Translations under genes and position numbers: made by a program
Notes under the pieces: generated by a model
Databases searched by the model: none
Seen by the model: only the letters and a program-made list of their open reading frames with translations
What the model was told of the DNA's origin: nothing
Part shown: positions 18,180 to 25,701 of the stretch, piece by piece
How the letters are laid out: each line of letters starts with the position of its first letter
Numbering within the stretch: position 1 is the first letter of the stretch
Source of the DNA: Kitasatospora cineracea
GTDB lineage: Bacteria; Actinomycetota; Actinomycetes; Streptomycetales; Streptomycetaceae
NCBI RefSeq assembly: GCF_003751605.1
Contig: NZ_RJVJ01000002.1
Coordinates: 1,236,001 to 1,300,000, forward strand
Length of the DNA stretch: 64,000 bases
Direction: 5' to 3'

Positions 18180-18539
18180 TCACTCCAGCATCCCGATCTG
18201 CCGCGCGCACCAGCCCCAGGCGTTCCAGCCCTGGCGGCGCAGGATCTCCTCCCCGACCGCGATCTGCTGCGCCCGGCTCGCCCGGTCGGGGCGGTCGGCG
18301 TAGCGCAGGCCGCCGGCCTCGCGCCAGGTGGGCGGCCAGATCTGGAGGCCGCCGTAGTAGCCGTTGCCGGTGTCGGCCTGCCAGTCGCCGCTGCTCTCGC
18401 AGTCGGCGAGCCGGTCCCAGACCAGGTCGGAGACGCTCTGCCGGGCGGCGGCGGGCGGGCCGGCCACGCCGGCGACGACGGTGGGGAGCAGCAGGCCGAG
18501 CACGATCAGCGCCCGCCGGTACGACCGAGGTATCCGCAT
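18180..18539 (-). CDS. Secreted transglycosylase-like (Rpf-domain) protein
   Basis: 119-residue secreted protein: signal peptide (residues 1-32), then one resuscitation-promoting-factor domain that fills the rest. The domain has WDRLADCESSGDWQ with the catalytic Glu, GYYGGLQIWPPTW, and the two Cys that form the disulphide. Family members cut peptidoglycan during spore germination and growth. It has no LysM or other wall-binding module, unlike the next gene at 18756, so it may act free in the medium. Confidence 0.92.
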   Translation of the reverse strand: MRIPRSYRRALIVLGLLLPTVVAGVAGPPAAARQSVSDLVWDRLADCESSGDWQADTGNGYYGGLQIWPPTWREAGGLRYADRPDRASRAQQIAVGEEILRRQGWNAWGWCARQIGMLE

Positions 18540-18660
18540 CCCCCGACGCTACGCACCGCGCCCGCCGCGCCACCCTCCGGACACCGCCGAGCGGGTACCG
18601 CCCCGAAGCCACAGCACCCCGGCCCCCAGCCCCCGACACCCCGGTACCCCGGAAACGGCG

Positions 18661-18694
18661 GAAGCCGCCGCCCCGCACGCGGGGTGGCGGCTTC
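18661..18694. terminator. Terminator hairpin downstream of the LysM-Rpf gene
   Basis: A 15-bp stem with one G-T pair (left 18661-18675, right 18680-18694, 4-base loop) lies about 60 bases after the stop of the minus-strand Rpf-LysM gene. No T tract is present. Confidence 0.65.
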
Positions 18695-18755
18695 ACGCCG
18701 ACAGGGTGGGACCGACGGGCGGCCCCGGGGGAAGCGGTGCTTCCGAGGGGGTGGG

Positions 18756-19568
18756 TCAGACCGACAGGACCTGGCCCGGGTAGATCAGGTCCGGGTTGCC
18801 GCCGACGACACCGGAGTTGTTGTTGTACAGGGCGTGCCAGTCGACGCCCAGGCTGTCCGCGATCTTGGACAGGGTGTCGCCGGACTTCACGGTGTAGCTG
18901 TTGCCGGAGGCGGCGGTGTTGGTGCCGGTGGTGGCCGCGGCGGACTTGTTCTTCCAGGTCTGCTTCGGGGTCTCCTGCGCGGCGGCCTTGGGGGCCTGGG
19001 CGCGGGACTCGGAGCGGGAGGCCTTGGCGGAGTTGTCCGAGGCGGTGCTGTCCGACTTCGACGAGGTCGACTTCGACGAGGTCGAGTTCGAGGTCGACTT
19101 CGAGGAGGAGGTCGACTTCGAGGAGCTGCTCGAGGAGGAGGAGCTGCTGGAGGAGGAGGTGTCGACCTGGGCCGGCGCGCCGCCCTTGGTCAGACCGGCC
19201 TGCACGGAGCAGACGGGCCAGGCGCCCGGGCCCTGCGAGGCCAGCACCTTCTCGGCGACGGCGATCTGCTGCGCCTTGGTGGCCTGGTTGGCCTGCGGGG
19301 CGTAGGCGGTGCCGCCGAAGGCGGCCCAGGTGGAGGAGGTGAACTGCAGGCCGCCGTAGAAGCCGTTGCCGGTGTTGATCGACCAGTTGCCGGTCGACTC
19401 GCACTGGGCGACCTTGTCCCAGGTGGACACGTCCGCGGCGGAGGCCGTGTTGGCCGTGACGAGGCCGGCCACCGGGGCGGCGAGCAGGGCGCCGCCGATC
19501 ACAGCCGCGCGGACGCGGTTGCGCTTGGGGGTGGTGGTGGCAGCGGCGGTCTCGTTACGGAAGGTCAT
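18756..19568 (-). CDS. rpfA: Resuscitation-promoting factor with Ser-rich linker and LysM domain
   Basis: 270-residue secreted cell-wall lytic protein of the RpfA type. Signal peptide to about residue 45, then the Rpf domain with WDKVAQCESTGNWS (catalytic Glu) and GFYGGLQFTSSTW. A linker of about 70 residues is almost pure Ser/Thr/Lys, with a run of 13 Ser. The C-terminal LysM domain (SYTVKSGDTLSKIADSLG) binds peptidoglycan. The ATG at 19568 follows GAGAGGAA. A long upstream region (669 bases to the next gene) suggests a complex leader; in Streptomyces rpfA is known to be under c-di-AMP riboswitch control. Confidence 0.92.
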   Translation of the reverse strand: MTFRNETAAATTTPKRNRVRAAVIGGALLAAPVAGLVTANTASAADVSTWDKVAQCESTGNWSINTGNGFYGGLQFTSSTWAAFGGTAYAPQANQATKAQQIAVAEKVLASQGPGAWPVCSVQAGLTKGGAPAQVDTSSSSSSSSSSSSSKSTSSSKSTSNSTSSKSTSSKSDSTASDNSAKASRSESRAQAPKAAAQETPKQTWKNKSAAATTGTNTAASGNSYTVKSGDTLSKIADSLGVDWHALYNNNSGVVGGNPDLIYPGQVLSV

Positions 19569-20237
19569 GAGATTCCTCTCGACATCCCCGGGATGGGCAG
19601 GCGGAACCAGGCCCCAGCTGGGCCGTGTTCGCTCGCCAAGTCCGGTGGGCGGGCCGTGCACGTGTCGGACGTGCCGCTTGCCGCCCCGGCCACCTGTCCG
19701 CATCCCCGGCGGCGGCTGGCTGCCGTCGCGCCGGTGGGCGCAGGGTCCGCGTTCCGGGGTGAGCCGGTCCGGGGTGAGCCGGTCCGGGGTGAGCCGGAGG
19801 GCGGGCCGTGCGTCGGGGGTGAACCCGGGAGGTGCTCGTTGCACCGGGCAAAAACCTACGATTCGGGCTGCCGGGCTCCAAACACTTTCGGGTCGTCCCA
19901 GGTCAAAGCAGCGTTACCGACGGTATTGATCAAGCCGATCGAAGCCGAATGTCCGTTTCGTCCGCTTTTTCGAAGATCAAACCATATGCGAATATGGCCC
20001 CGGTCACAGTTTGTCCGGTGTGAGGTCAGGCACAGTGTCGACAGAATGTGACATTCCGCGCACACGCAGCTATCAGAAGCCGGGCAAATCCCGTCGCCCG
20101 GCCGCGCACCCGTGACCCCAGCCACAACCTCCCGTTGGTAATGGCGGTCGGCGCTCCCCGCGCCGCGCGCCCGGGACGTCCCGCCCGGGGGTACCCGAAC
20201 GAGCACCCGGAACGTCAGGGCGAACGAGGAGTCTTCA
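19569..20237. other. Long intergenic/leader region of rpfA
   Basis: 669 bases without a gene. The half next to rpfA is very GC-rich and contains three perfect 15-bp tandem copies (19753-19797). The part at about 19900-20060 is the most AT-rich stretch before the rRNA genes and is the best place for promoters. On the minus strand it shows GTCACA and GTCGACA near 20040-20050, reminiscent of spaced direct-repeat regulator sites, but weak. A c-di-AMP (ydaO-type) riboswitch would be expected on the minus strand near the rpfA start; its conserved core could not be recognised with confidence by eye. Confidence 0.5.
19753..19797. repeat. Three tandem 15-bp repeats upstream of rpfA
   Basis: TCCGGGGTGAGCCGG repeated three times without mismatch or gap. 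It lies about 185-230 bases upstream of the rpfA start, within the presumed transcribed leader. Confidence 0.9.
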
Positions 20238-21098
20238 GTGCCGCGCATGCTTGAGGTGAGCGAGGACGTACGCGCCGAGATCGGCGACGACGAGGCCGAG
20301 AGCCTGCTCGCGGGCGTCCACGCCCCCGACGCCTACGACTGCACCTCCTGCCGACAACCGGGCGACTCGCTGCGCGAGCCCACCAGCACCGTGCTGTTCG
20401 TCGGCGAGGAGACCGCGGTGCTGGCCTTCGCGCACGCCCGCTGCGTGCCGTCCCAGGTGGTGCCGGTGGACGAGCAGCAACTGCGCGGCGCCGTCGAGTC
20501 GATCGGCCAGGGCGCGGACGCCGCCGTGCAGCCCGCGGCCGCGCCCCCCGAGCCGGAGCCGGCCGTCCGGGTGAGCATCCCGGAGCCGATCACCGCCCCG
20601 CCGACCGCGCCGCCCGGCCGGCCGCAGCCCGCGGTGCTCGGCGTGACCTGCGGCATCGTGCTGTGCGGCGACACCCAGCACGCCGCGCTGGTGGTCGAGC
20701 CGACCGGGCCGATCGGGCGCCCGGGCAGCGCCCAGGGCGAGGACGAGTTCCTCTCGCTGCTGACCGAGCACGGCTTCCAGATCGTCCAGGACGTCAACCA
20801 GGCGCCGGTGCGGCCGCGGGCCGGCTGGTCGGTGCTGATGGCGATGGGCCAGCTGCACGCGATCCTGCAGCCCTCGGCGACCGGCGGCTCGGCCGCCTGG
20901 TGGCAGGCGCACCAGCCGCTCCAGGTCACCCCGGGGTGGCGGGCCGCGGCGGCCCGCAAGTCCGAGGTGATCATGTACGCGGTGCCGGCCGGCACCATCG
21001 GCCGCCAGCCCCGCGAGGACCTGCTGCGGATCGCCATGGACCGGGCCGCCGCCCGCGGCCTGCTCGCCGCCGGCATGCTCCCGCTGGCCGGCACCTGA
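20238..21098 (+). CDS. Conserved hypothetical protein
   Basis: 286-residue soluble protein, not recognised as a named family. The N-terminal 70 residues include CTSCRQPGDSL and a later ARCVPSQ, a possible three-Cys/His metal or structural site. A Pro-rich linker (about 98-135) leads to a C-terminal half with strands (PAVLGVTCGIVLCGD) and a Trp-containing segment AAWWQAHQPLQV. The start is a GTG with GAGGAG six bases upstream. It is followed 16 bases on by another hypothetical gene, so they form a likely operon. Position before der suggests a lineage-conserved gene. Confidence 0.75.
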   Translation: MPRMLEVSEDVRAEIGDDEAESLLAGVHAPDAYDCTSCRQPGDSLREPTSTVLFVGEETAVLAFAHARCVPSQVVPVDEQQLRGAVESIGQGADAAVQPAAAPPEPEPAVRVSIPEPITAPPTAPPGRPQPAVLGVTCGIVLCGDTQHAALVVEPTGPIGRPGSAQGEDEFLSLLTEHGFQIVQDVNQAPVRPRAGWSVLMAMGQLHAILQPSATGGSAAWWQAHQPLQVTPGWRAAAARKSEVIMYAVPAGTIGRQPREDLLRIAMDRAAARGLLAAGMLPLAGT

Positions 21099-21114
21099 GA
21101 GCGGGGGCACGCCG

Positions 21115-21786
21115 ATGACCGACCCCGTGAACGACCCGGCCGTCACCGGGAGCGGCCCCGACGGGCCGTCAACCCCGGCCGCCCGGAACGCCGTTGACCA
21201 GGACATGAGCGCCCCGGCCGGGATAGCACCGGGGGCGGCGCCCCCGCATCCCAAGCCGGTCTCGCTCGTTGGCTCCTACGTGTACAGCTACGACCTCGCG
21301 TCCCCCGGCCGTCCCCCCGCCCAGTCCGGCCCCGGCGGCGCCGGCCGGTCGATCCCGAACATGCGCCCGTCGTACGACGCCGAGCACCCGGTGTCGGCCA
21401 CCCCGATCTACGACACGCTGTACTCCGAGTACCGGCGGATGTTCCGGGCGCTGCCCGGCGACCGCTCCGGCGAGGAGGGGATGAAGTTCACCGGCTTCGC
21501 GGTCCGCGAAGCGCAGTCGGCCGCCCCGGCGGCGGCGCACGCCCGGGAGGCCGCCGACCGCCCGGGCGGGTCGGCCCACCCGCAGCAGCACCAGTCGTTC
21601 GAGACGTACGCCGGGCAGGTCGCGGGCGCCCCGCAGTTCATGCCCGCGCAGGGCTCCGCCGCCAACGGCCAGGGCTGGGTGGCCACCGGCTACCTCGGCA
21701 CCCCGGGCAGCAGCGCCCCGGGCGGCAGCACCCCGGGGGGACGGCACCGCTCGGTGCTCTCCCTGCCCCCGGGCCGGGACGCCTGA
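21115..21786 (+). CDS. Hypothetical protein, disordered, Pro/Gly/Ser-rich
   Basis: 223-residue protein that is mostly low-complexity (Pro, Gly, Ala, Ser). The best-ordered stretch is IYDTLYSEYRRMFRALPGDR near residues 98-120. There is no signal peptide or membrane segment. The ATG follows the preceding stop by 16 bases with only a weak GAGAG site, consistent with coupling to the upstream hypothetical. It ends just before a strong bidirectional terminator. Function unknown. Confidence 0.65.
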   Translation: MTDPVNDPAVTGSGPDGPSTPAARNAVDQDMSAPAGIAPGAAPPHPKPVSLVGSYVYSYDLASPGRPPAQSGPGGAGRSIPNMRPSYDAEHPVSATPIYDTLYSEYRRMFRALPGDRSGEEGMKFTGFAVREAQSAAPAAAHAREAADRPGGSAHPQQHQSFETYAGQVAGAPQFMPAQGSAANGQGWVATGYLGTPGSSAPGGSTPGGRHRSVLSLPPGRDA

Positions 21787-21812
21787 ACGGCCGGCCGCCG
21801 CCGCACACGGGA

Positions 21813-21847
21813 AGAGGGCCCGCGGACGAGTCGTCCGCGGGCCCTCT
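21813..21847. terminator. Bidirectional terminator between convergent genes
   Basis: Perfect 17-bp inverted repeat (21813-21829 and 21831-21847), one of the strongest hairpins in the window, placed between the plus-strand hypothetical gene and the stop of minus-strand der. It can serve both genes. Confidence 0.85.
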
Positions 21848-21862
21848 CCTGCTGTCCTGCCG

Positions 21863-23317
21863 CTACTTCTTCCGGTTGCGCTTCTCGCGGACCCGGACCG
21901 AGATCGAGATCGGGGTGCCCTCGAAGCCGAACTCCTCGCGCAGCCGGCGCTCGACGAACCGGCGGTAGCCCGCCTCCAGGAAGCCGGACGCGAACAGCAC
22001 GAACCGCGGCGGGCGGGTGCCCGCCTGGGTGCCGAACAGGATGCGCGGCTGCTTGCCGCCGCGGATCGGGTGCGGGTGCGCGGCGACCAGCTCGCCGAGG
22101 AAGGCGTTCAGCCGGGCGGTCGGGATGCGGGTCTCCCAGCCGGCCAGCGCGGTCTCGATCGCCGGGACGAGCTTCTCCATGTGGCGGCCGGTCTTCGCCG
22201 AGACGTTCACCCGGGGCGCCCACTGCACCTGCACCAAGTCGCGCTCGATCTCGCGCTCCAGGTAGAAGCGGCGCTCCTCGTCCAGCTGGTCCCACTTGTT
22301 GTAGGCGATGACCACGGCGCGCCCGGCCTCGACGGCCATCGAGATGATCCGGGTGTCCTGCTCGGCGAGGGTCTCGCTGGCGTCGACCAGGACGACCGCG
22401 ACCTCGGCCTTGTCCAGCGCGGCGGAGGTGCGCAGCGAGGCGTAGAAGTCCGCGCCGGAGGTCAGGTGGACCCGGCGGCGGATGCCCGCGGTGTCGATGA
22501 ACTTCCAGGTCTTGCCGCCGAGTTCGATCAGCTCGTCGACCGGGTCGCGGGTGGTGCCGGCCAGCTCGTTGACCACCACCCGGTCCTCGCCCGCGACCTT
22601 GTTCAGCAGGCTGGACTTGCCGACGTTGGGCCGGCCGATCAGCGCGACCCGGCGCGGGCCGCCGGGGGCCAGGCCGTCGCCGAACAGCTGCGGCGGGGCC
22701 TCCGGCAGCACCTTCAGCACGGCGTCCAGCAGGTCGCCGGAGCCGCGGCCGTGCAGCGCGGAGACGGGGTACGGCTCGCCCAGGCCGAGCGACCACAGGT
22801 AGGCGGCCTCGGCCTCGGCGGACGGCCCGTCCACCTTGTTGGCGCACAGCACCACGGGCTTGCCGGAACGGCGGATCAGCCGGACCAGGGCGTCCTCGGT
22901 GTCGGTGGCGCCGACGGTGGCGTCCACCACGAACAGCACCGCGTCGGCCTGCTCGATGCCCAGCTCGGCCTGGGCGGCGACCATCGCGTCCAGGCCCAGG
23001 ACGTCGATCTCCCAGCCGCCGGTGTCCAGCACCTTGAACCGGCGCCCGGCCCACATCGCCTCGTAGCTGACCCGGTCGCGGGTCACGCCGGGGCGATCCT
23101 CGACGACCGCCTCGCGGCGGCCGATGATCCGGTTGACCAGGGTCGACTTGCCGACGTTCGGGCGGCCGACGATCGCCAGCACCGGCAGCGGGCCGTGGCC
23201 GTCCAGGTCGGCGTCGACCTCGTCGCTGTCGAAGCCCTCCTCGGCGGCGAGCGCCATGAACTCGGCGTACTCGGCGTCGCCCAGCTCGCCGTGGTGGGCG
23301 GTGGTGTCGTTGCTCAT
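21863..23317 (-). CDS. der: Ribosome biogenesis GTPase Der
   Basis: 484-residue essential GTPase with two tandem G domains that assists 50S subunit assembly. Two P-loops are present, GRPNVGKST at 51-59 and GRPNVGKSS near 226, each followed by the switch and NKxD-type motifs (ANKVDG, YNKWDQ). A C-terminal KH-like domain ends in a basic tail (VREKRNRKK). A 40-residue acidic N-terminal extension is typical of actinobacterial Der. It is 118 bases downstream of cmk on the same strand. Confidence 0.97.
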   Translation of the reverse strand: MSNDTTAHHGELGDAEYAEFMALAAEEGFDSDEVDADLDGHGPLPVLAIVGRPNVGKSTLVNRIIGRREAVVEDRPGVTRDRVSYEAMWAGRRFKVLDTGGWEIDVLGLDAMVAAQAELGIEQADAVLFVVDATVGATDTEDALVRLIRRSGKPVVLCANKVDGPSAEAEAAYLWSLGLGEPYPVSALHGRGSGDLLDAVLKVLPEAPPQLFGDGLAPGGPRRVALIGRPNVGKSSLLNKVAGEDRVVVNELAGTTRDPVDELIELGGKTWKFIDTAGIRRRVHLTSGADFYASLRTSAALDKAEVAVVLVDASETLAEQDTRIISMAVEAGRAVVIAYNKWDQLDEERRFYLEREIERDLVQVQWAPRVNVSAKTGRHMEKLVPAIETALAGWETRIPTARLNAFLGELVAAHPHPIRGGKQPRILFGTQAGTRPPRFVLFASGFLEAGYRRFVERRLREEFGFEGTPISISVRVREKRNRKK

Positions 23318-23435
23318 GTTCCGTTTTCCGTTTCCCGGCCCGGCCCTTCCCAGGGGCGTGCCGTGCGTACCTGCCAGGCGGCAGCGCGAACCGCGCGGAT
23401 CTCGCGCGGTCGGATGGTCGTTGCTGTCTTCGGTC

Positions 23436-24155
23436 CTACTGGGCGGCGGTCAGCCCGGCCTTCCGCTCGACCAGCGCGGTGATCGTGTCGATCACCTGGT
23501 CGAGGGTGAGTTCGCTGGTGTCCACCAGGACCGCGTCGGCGGCCTGGGTCAGCGGGGCGGTCTCCCGCGAGGAGTCCGCGGCGTCCCGGCGGGCCAGGTC
23601 GGCGGCCATCGCGGTGATGGTCGCCTCGTCCACGCCCTTCGCCCGGAGCTCCGCGGCCCGGCGCTCGGACCGGGCCCGCTCGGACGCGGTCAGGAACACC
23701 TTCACGGTGGCGTCCGGGAACACCACGGAGCCCATGTCGCGGCCCTCGGCGACGATCCCGCGCTCGGTGTGCGCGGCGCAGCCGCGCTGCAGCTCCACCA
23801 GCCGGGCCCGCACCGCCGGAACGGCCGACACGGCGCTCACCTTGGCGGTCACCTCGGGCCCGCGGATCGGCCCGGACACGTCCTGCCCGTCCACCGTTAT
23901 GGTCGGCCCCGCGGCGTCCGTCCCGGACACGATCACCGGCTTCCCGCAGGCGATCGCCACCGCCTCCGCGTCCTCGACGTCCACCTCGTTGGCCAGCATC
24001 CACCAGGTCATCGCCCGGTACATCGCGCCGGTGTCCAGGAAGCTCAGCCCCAGCCGCGCGGCCACCGCCCGCGACACGGTCGACTTCCCCGACCCCGAGG
24101 GCCCGTCAATGGCGACGACGACCGGGCCGCTCGACGCTCGGTCGACACTGTCCAC
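23436..24155 (-). CDS. cmk: (d)CMP kinase
   Basis: 239-residue cytidylate kinase, phosphorylating CMP and dCMP with ATP. The P-loop GPSGSGKST is at 18-26; LDTGAMYRAMTWWML and GRDMGSVVFPDA are the nucleotide-binding signatures, and SERARSERRAAEL is the lid. The GTG at 24155 has an AGAGAGG site eight bases upstream and gives the usual length; a longer in-frame reading to 24329 is low-complexity. It sits between tyrA and der, the conserved order. Confidence 0.95.
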   Translation of the reverse strand: MDSVDRASSGPVVVAIDGPSGSGKSTVSRAVAARLGLSFLDTGAMYRAMTWWMLANEVDVEDAEAVAIACGKPVIVSGTDAAGPTITVDGQDVSGPIRGPEVTAKVSAVSAVPAVRARLVELQRGCAAHTERGIVAEGRDMGSVVFPDATVKVFLTASERARSERRAAELRAKGVDEATITAMAADLARRDAADSSRETAPLTQAADAVLVDTSELTLDQVIDTITALVERKAGLTAAQ

Positions 24156-24411
24156 GGGGCGAACCTCTCTCTCACGACACCAGCACTCACCCCCAAGGTT
24201 AATGGACACCCACCCACCCCCCGCCCCGCCCACCCTCCGCCACCACCCCACACCGACAGCGACCCCCGGACCCCGCCCAGCGCCAGCCCTCCCGCCCCGC
24301 GCGCCTCGCACAACGGGCAACGGCCCCACCCGGACCCCGCGCCCTCGCCCTTCCCCCTCTCCTCCCCACCCCCGGAAGCCCCGCGCAGCGGCCCCGCCCC
24401 CTCTCCTCCCC

Positions 24412-25500
24412 CTACTGCTCCCGCACGCCCCAGCCCCGCTCGCGCAGCCCCGCCGCCAGCGCCCGCACCGACGTCGGCGCGACCGCCAGTTGCACGTGGC
24501 CGACCTGCTGGCCCGTCGAGTGCTCGATCGTCACGTCCTCGATGTTCACGCCGAGCGCGCCGACCTCGCCGAAGAGGCGGCCGAGTTCGCCGGGCTGGTC
24601 GCCGAGGACGACGGTGACGGTCTCGTAGCGGGTGGGCGGCGCGCCGTGCTTGCCGGGGATGCGGGCCTGGCCGGTGTTGCCGCGGCGCATGACGGCCTCG
24701 ATGCCGGCCGCGCCGGCCCGCCGCTGGCCCTCGTCGGCGGCCTGCAGGGCCCGCAGCGCGGTGACGGTGTCGGCGAGGTCGGCGGCGAGGTCGTCGAGGA
24801 CGTCGGCGACGACGCCCGCGTTGGCGGAGAGGATGTCGATCCACATCGCGGGGTTGGAGGCGGCGATCCGGGTGACGTCGCGCACGCCCTGCCCGGAGAG
24901 CCGGACGGCGGTCTCCTCGGCGTGCTCGAGCCGGGCGGCGACCAGCGAGGAGAGCAGTTGCGGGGCGTGCGAGACGAGGGCGACGGCCCGGTCGTGGTCG
25001 GCGGCGTCCATCACGATCGGCATGGCCCCGCAGAGGGCGACGAGTTCGAGTGCGGCGTTGAGCGTCTCGGTGTCGGTGTCGGCGGTGGGCGTGAGCACCC
25101 ACGGGCGGCCCTCGAACAGGTCGGCGGTGGCGGCGAGCGGCCCGGAGCGTTCGCGGCCGGCCATCGGGTGCGAGCCGATGTAGCGGGCGGTGTCGAGCCC
25201 GAGCGCGGTGATCTCGCCCCGCGGTCCGGCCTTGACGCTGGCGACGTCGGTGTAGCAGCGGGCCAGGCCGCGCCGCTGGCAGTCCGCGAGGACCTTGCCG
25301 ACCAGCGCCGGCGGGACGGCGATGACCGCCAGGTCGACGGGGCCGTCGGCGGGCTCGGTGGTGCCCGCGCCGAGCGAGGCGGCCGTGCGGGCGGCGTCCT
25401 GGTCGGCGTCCTCGAGGTGGACGCTTATCCCCCGGCGGGTGAGGGCGAGCGCGGCGGAGGTGCCGATCAGTCCGGTGCCGATGACGGCGGCTGTGCGCAT
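24412..25500 (-). CDS. tyrA: Prephenate dehydrogenase with C-terminal ACT domain
   Basis: 362-residue NAD-dependent enzyme of tyrosine synthesis, turning prephenate into 4-hydroxyphenylpyruvate. The Rossmann fingerprint GTGLIGTS is near residue 8. The active-site motif GSHPMAGRERSG is near 112, and LVSHAPQLLSSLV follows. The C-terminal 80 residues (VTVVLGDQPGELGRLFGEVG) are an ACT domain, probably giving tyrosine feedback control. The ATG at 25500 starts directly at the Rossmann strand. The 256 bases between tyrA and cmk are C-rich and hold no recognisable gene. Confidence 0.95.
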   Translation of the reverse strand: MRTAAVIGTGLIGTSAALALTRRGISVHLEDADQDAARTAASLGAGTTEPADGPVDLAVIAVPPALVGKVLADCQRRGLARCYTDVASVKAGPRGEITALGLDTARYIGSHPMAGRERSGPLAATADLFEGRPWVLTPTADTDTETLNAALELVALCGAMPIVMDAADHDRAVALVSHAPQLLSSLVAARLEHAEETAVRLSGQGVRDVTRIAASNPAMWIDILSANAGVVADVLDDLAADLADTVTALRALQAADEGQRRAGAAGIEAVMRRGNTGQARIPGKHGAPPTRYETVTVVLGDQPGELGRLFGEVGALGVNIEDVTIEHSTGQQVGHVQLAVAPTSVRALAAGLRERGWGVREQ

Positions 25501-25701
25501 GGCGGCTTCTCGTCTCCCGGGTGCGATGTGCGGCTGCATGGGGCGGTCGCCCCCATCCTCCCGCACCCGCGGACGACCCCGCATACCGCCCCGGCCGGGC
25601 CGTCCGGCCGACGCGCAGCGGAAATCCGGGTGCGGCGACGGGGGTTGGGTGCAGACTGGGCGCCCGGGTCCGGGGTGCGGGCCGGCAGCGAAGGGGGCCA
25701 G

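Noticed and set aside
19753..19797. Direct repeats considered as a CRISPR remnant
   Set aside because: Units are adjacent without spacers, only three copies, and no cas genes are present.
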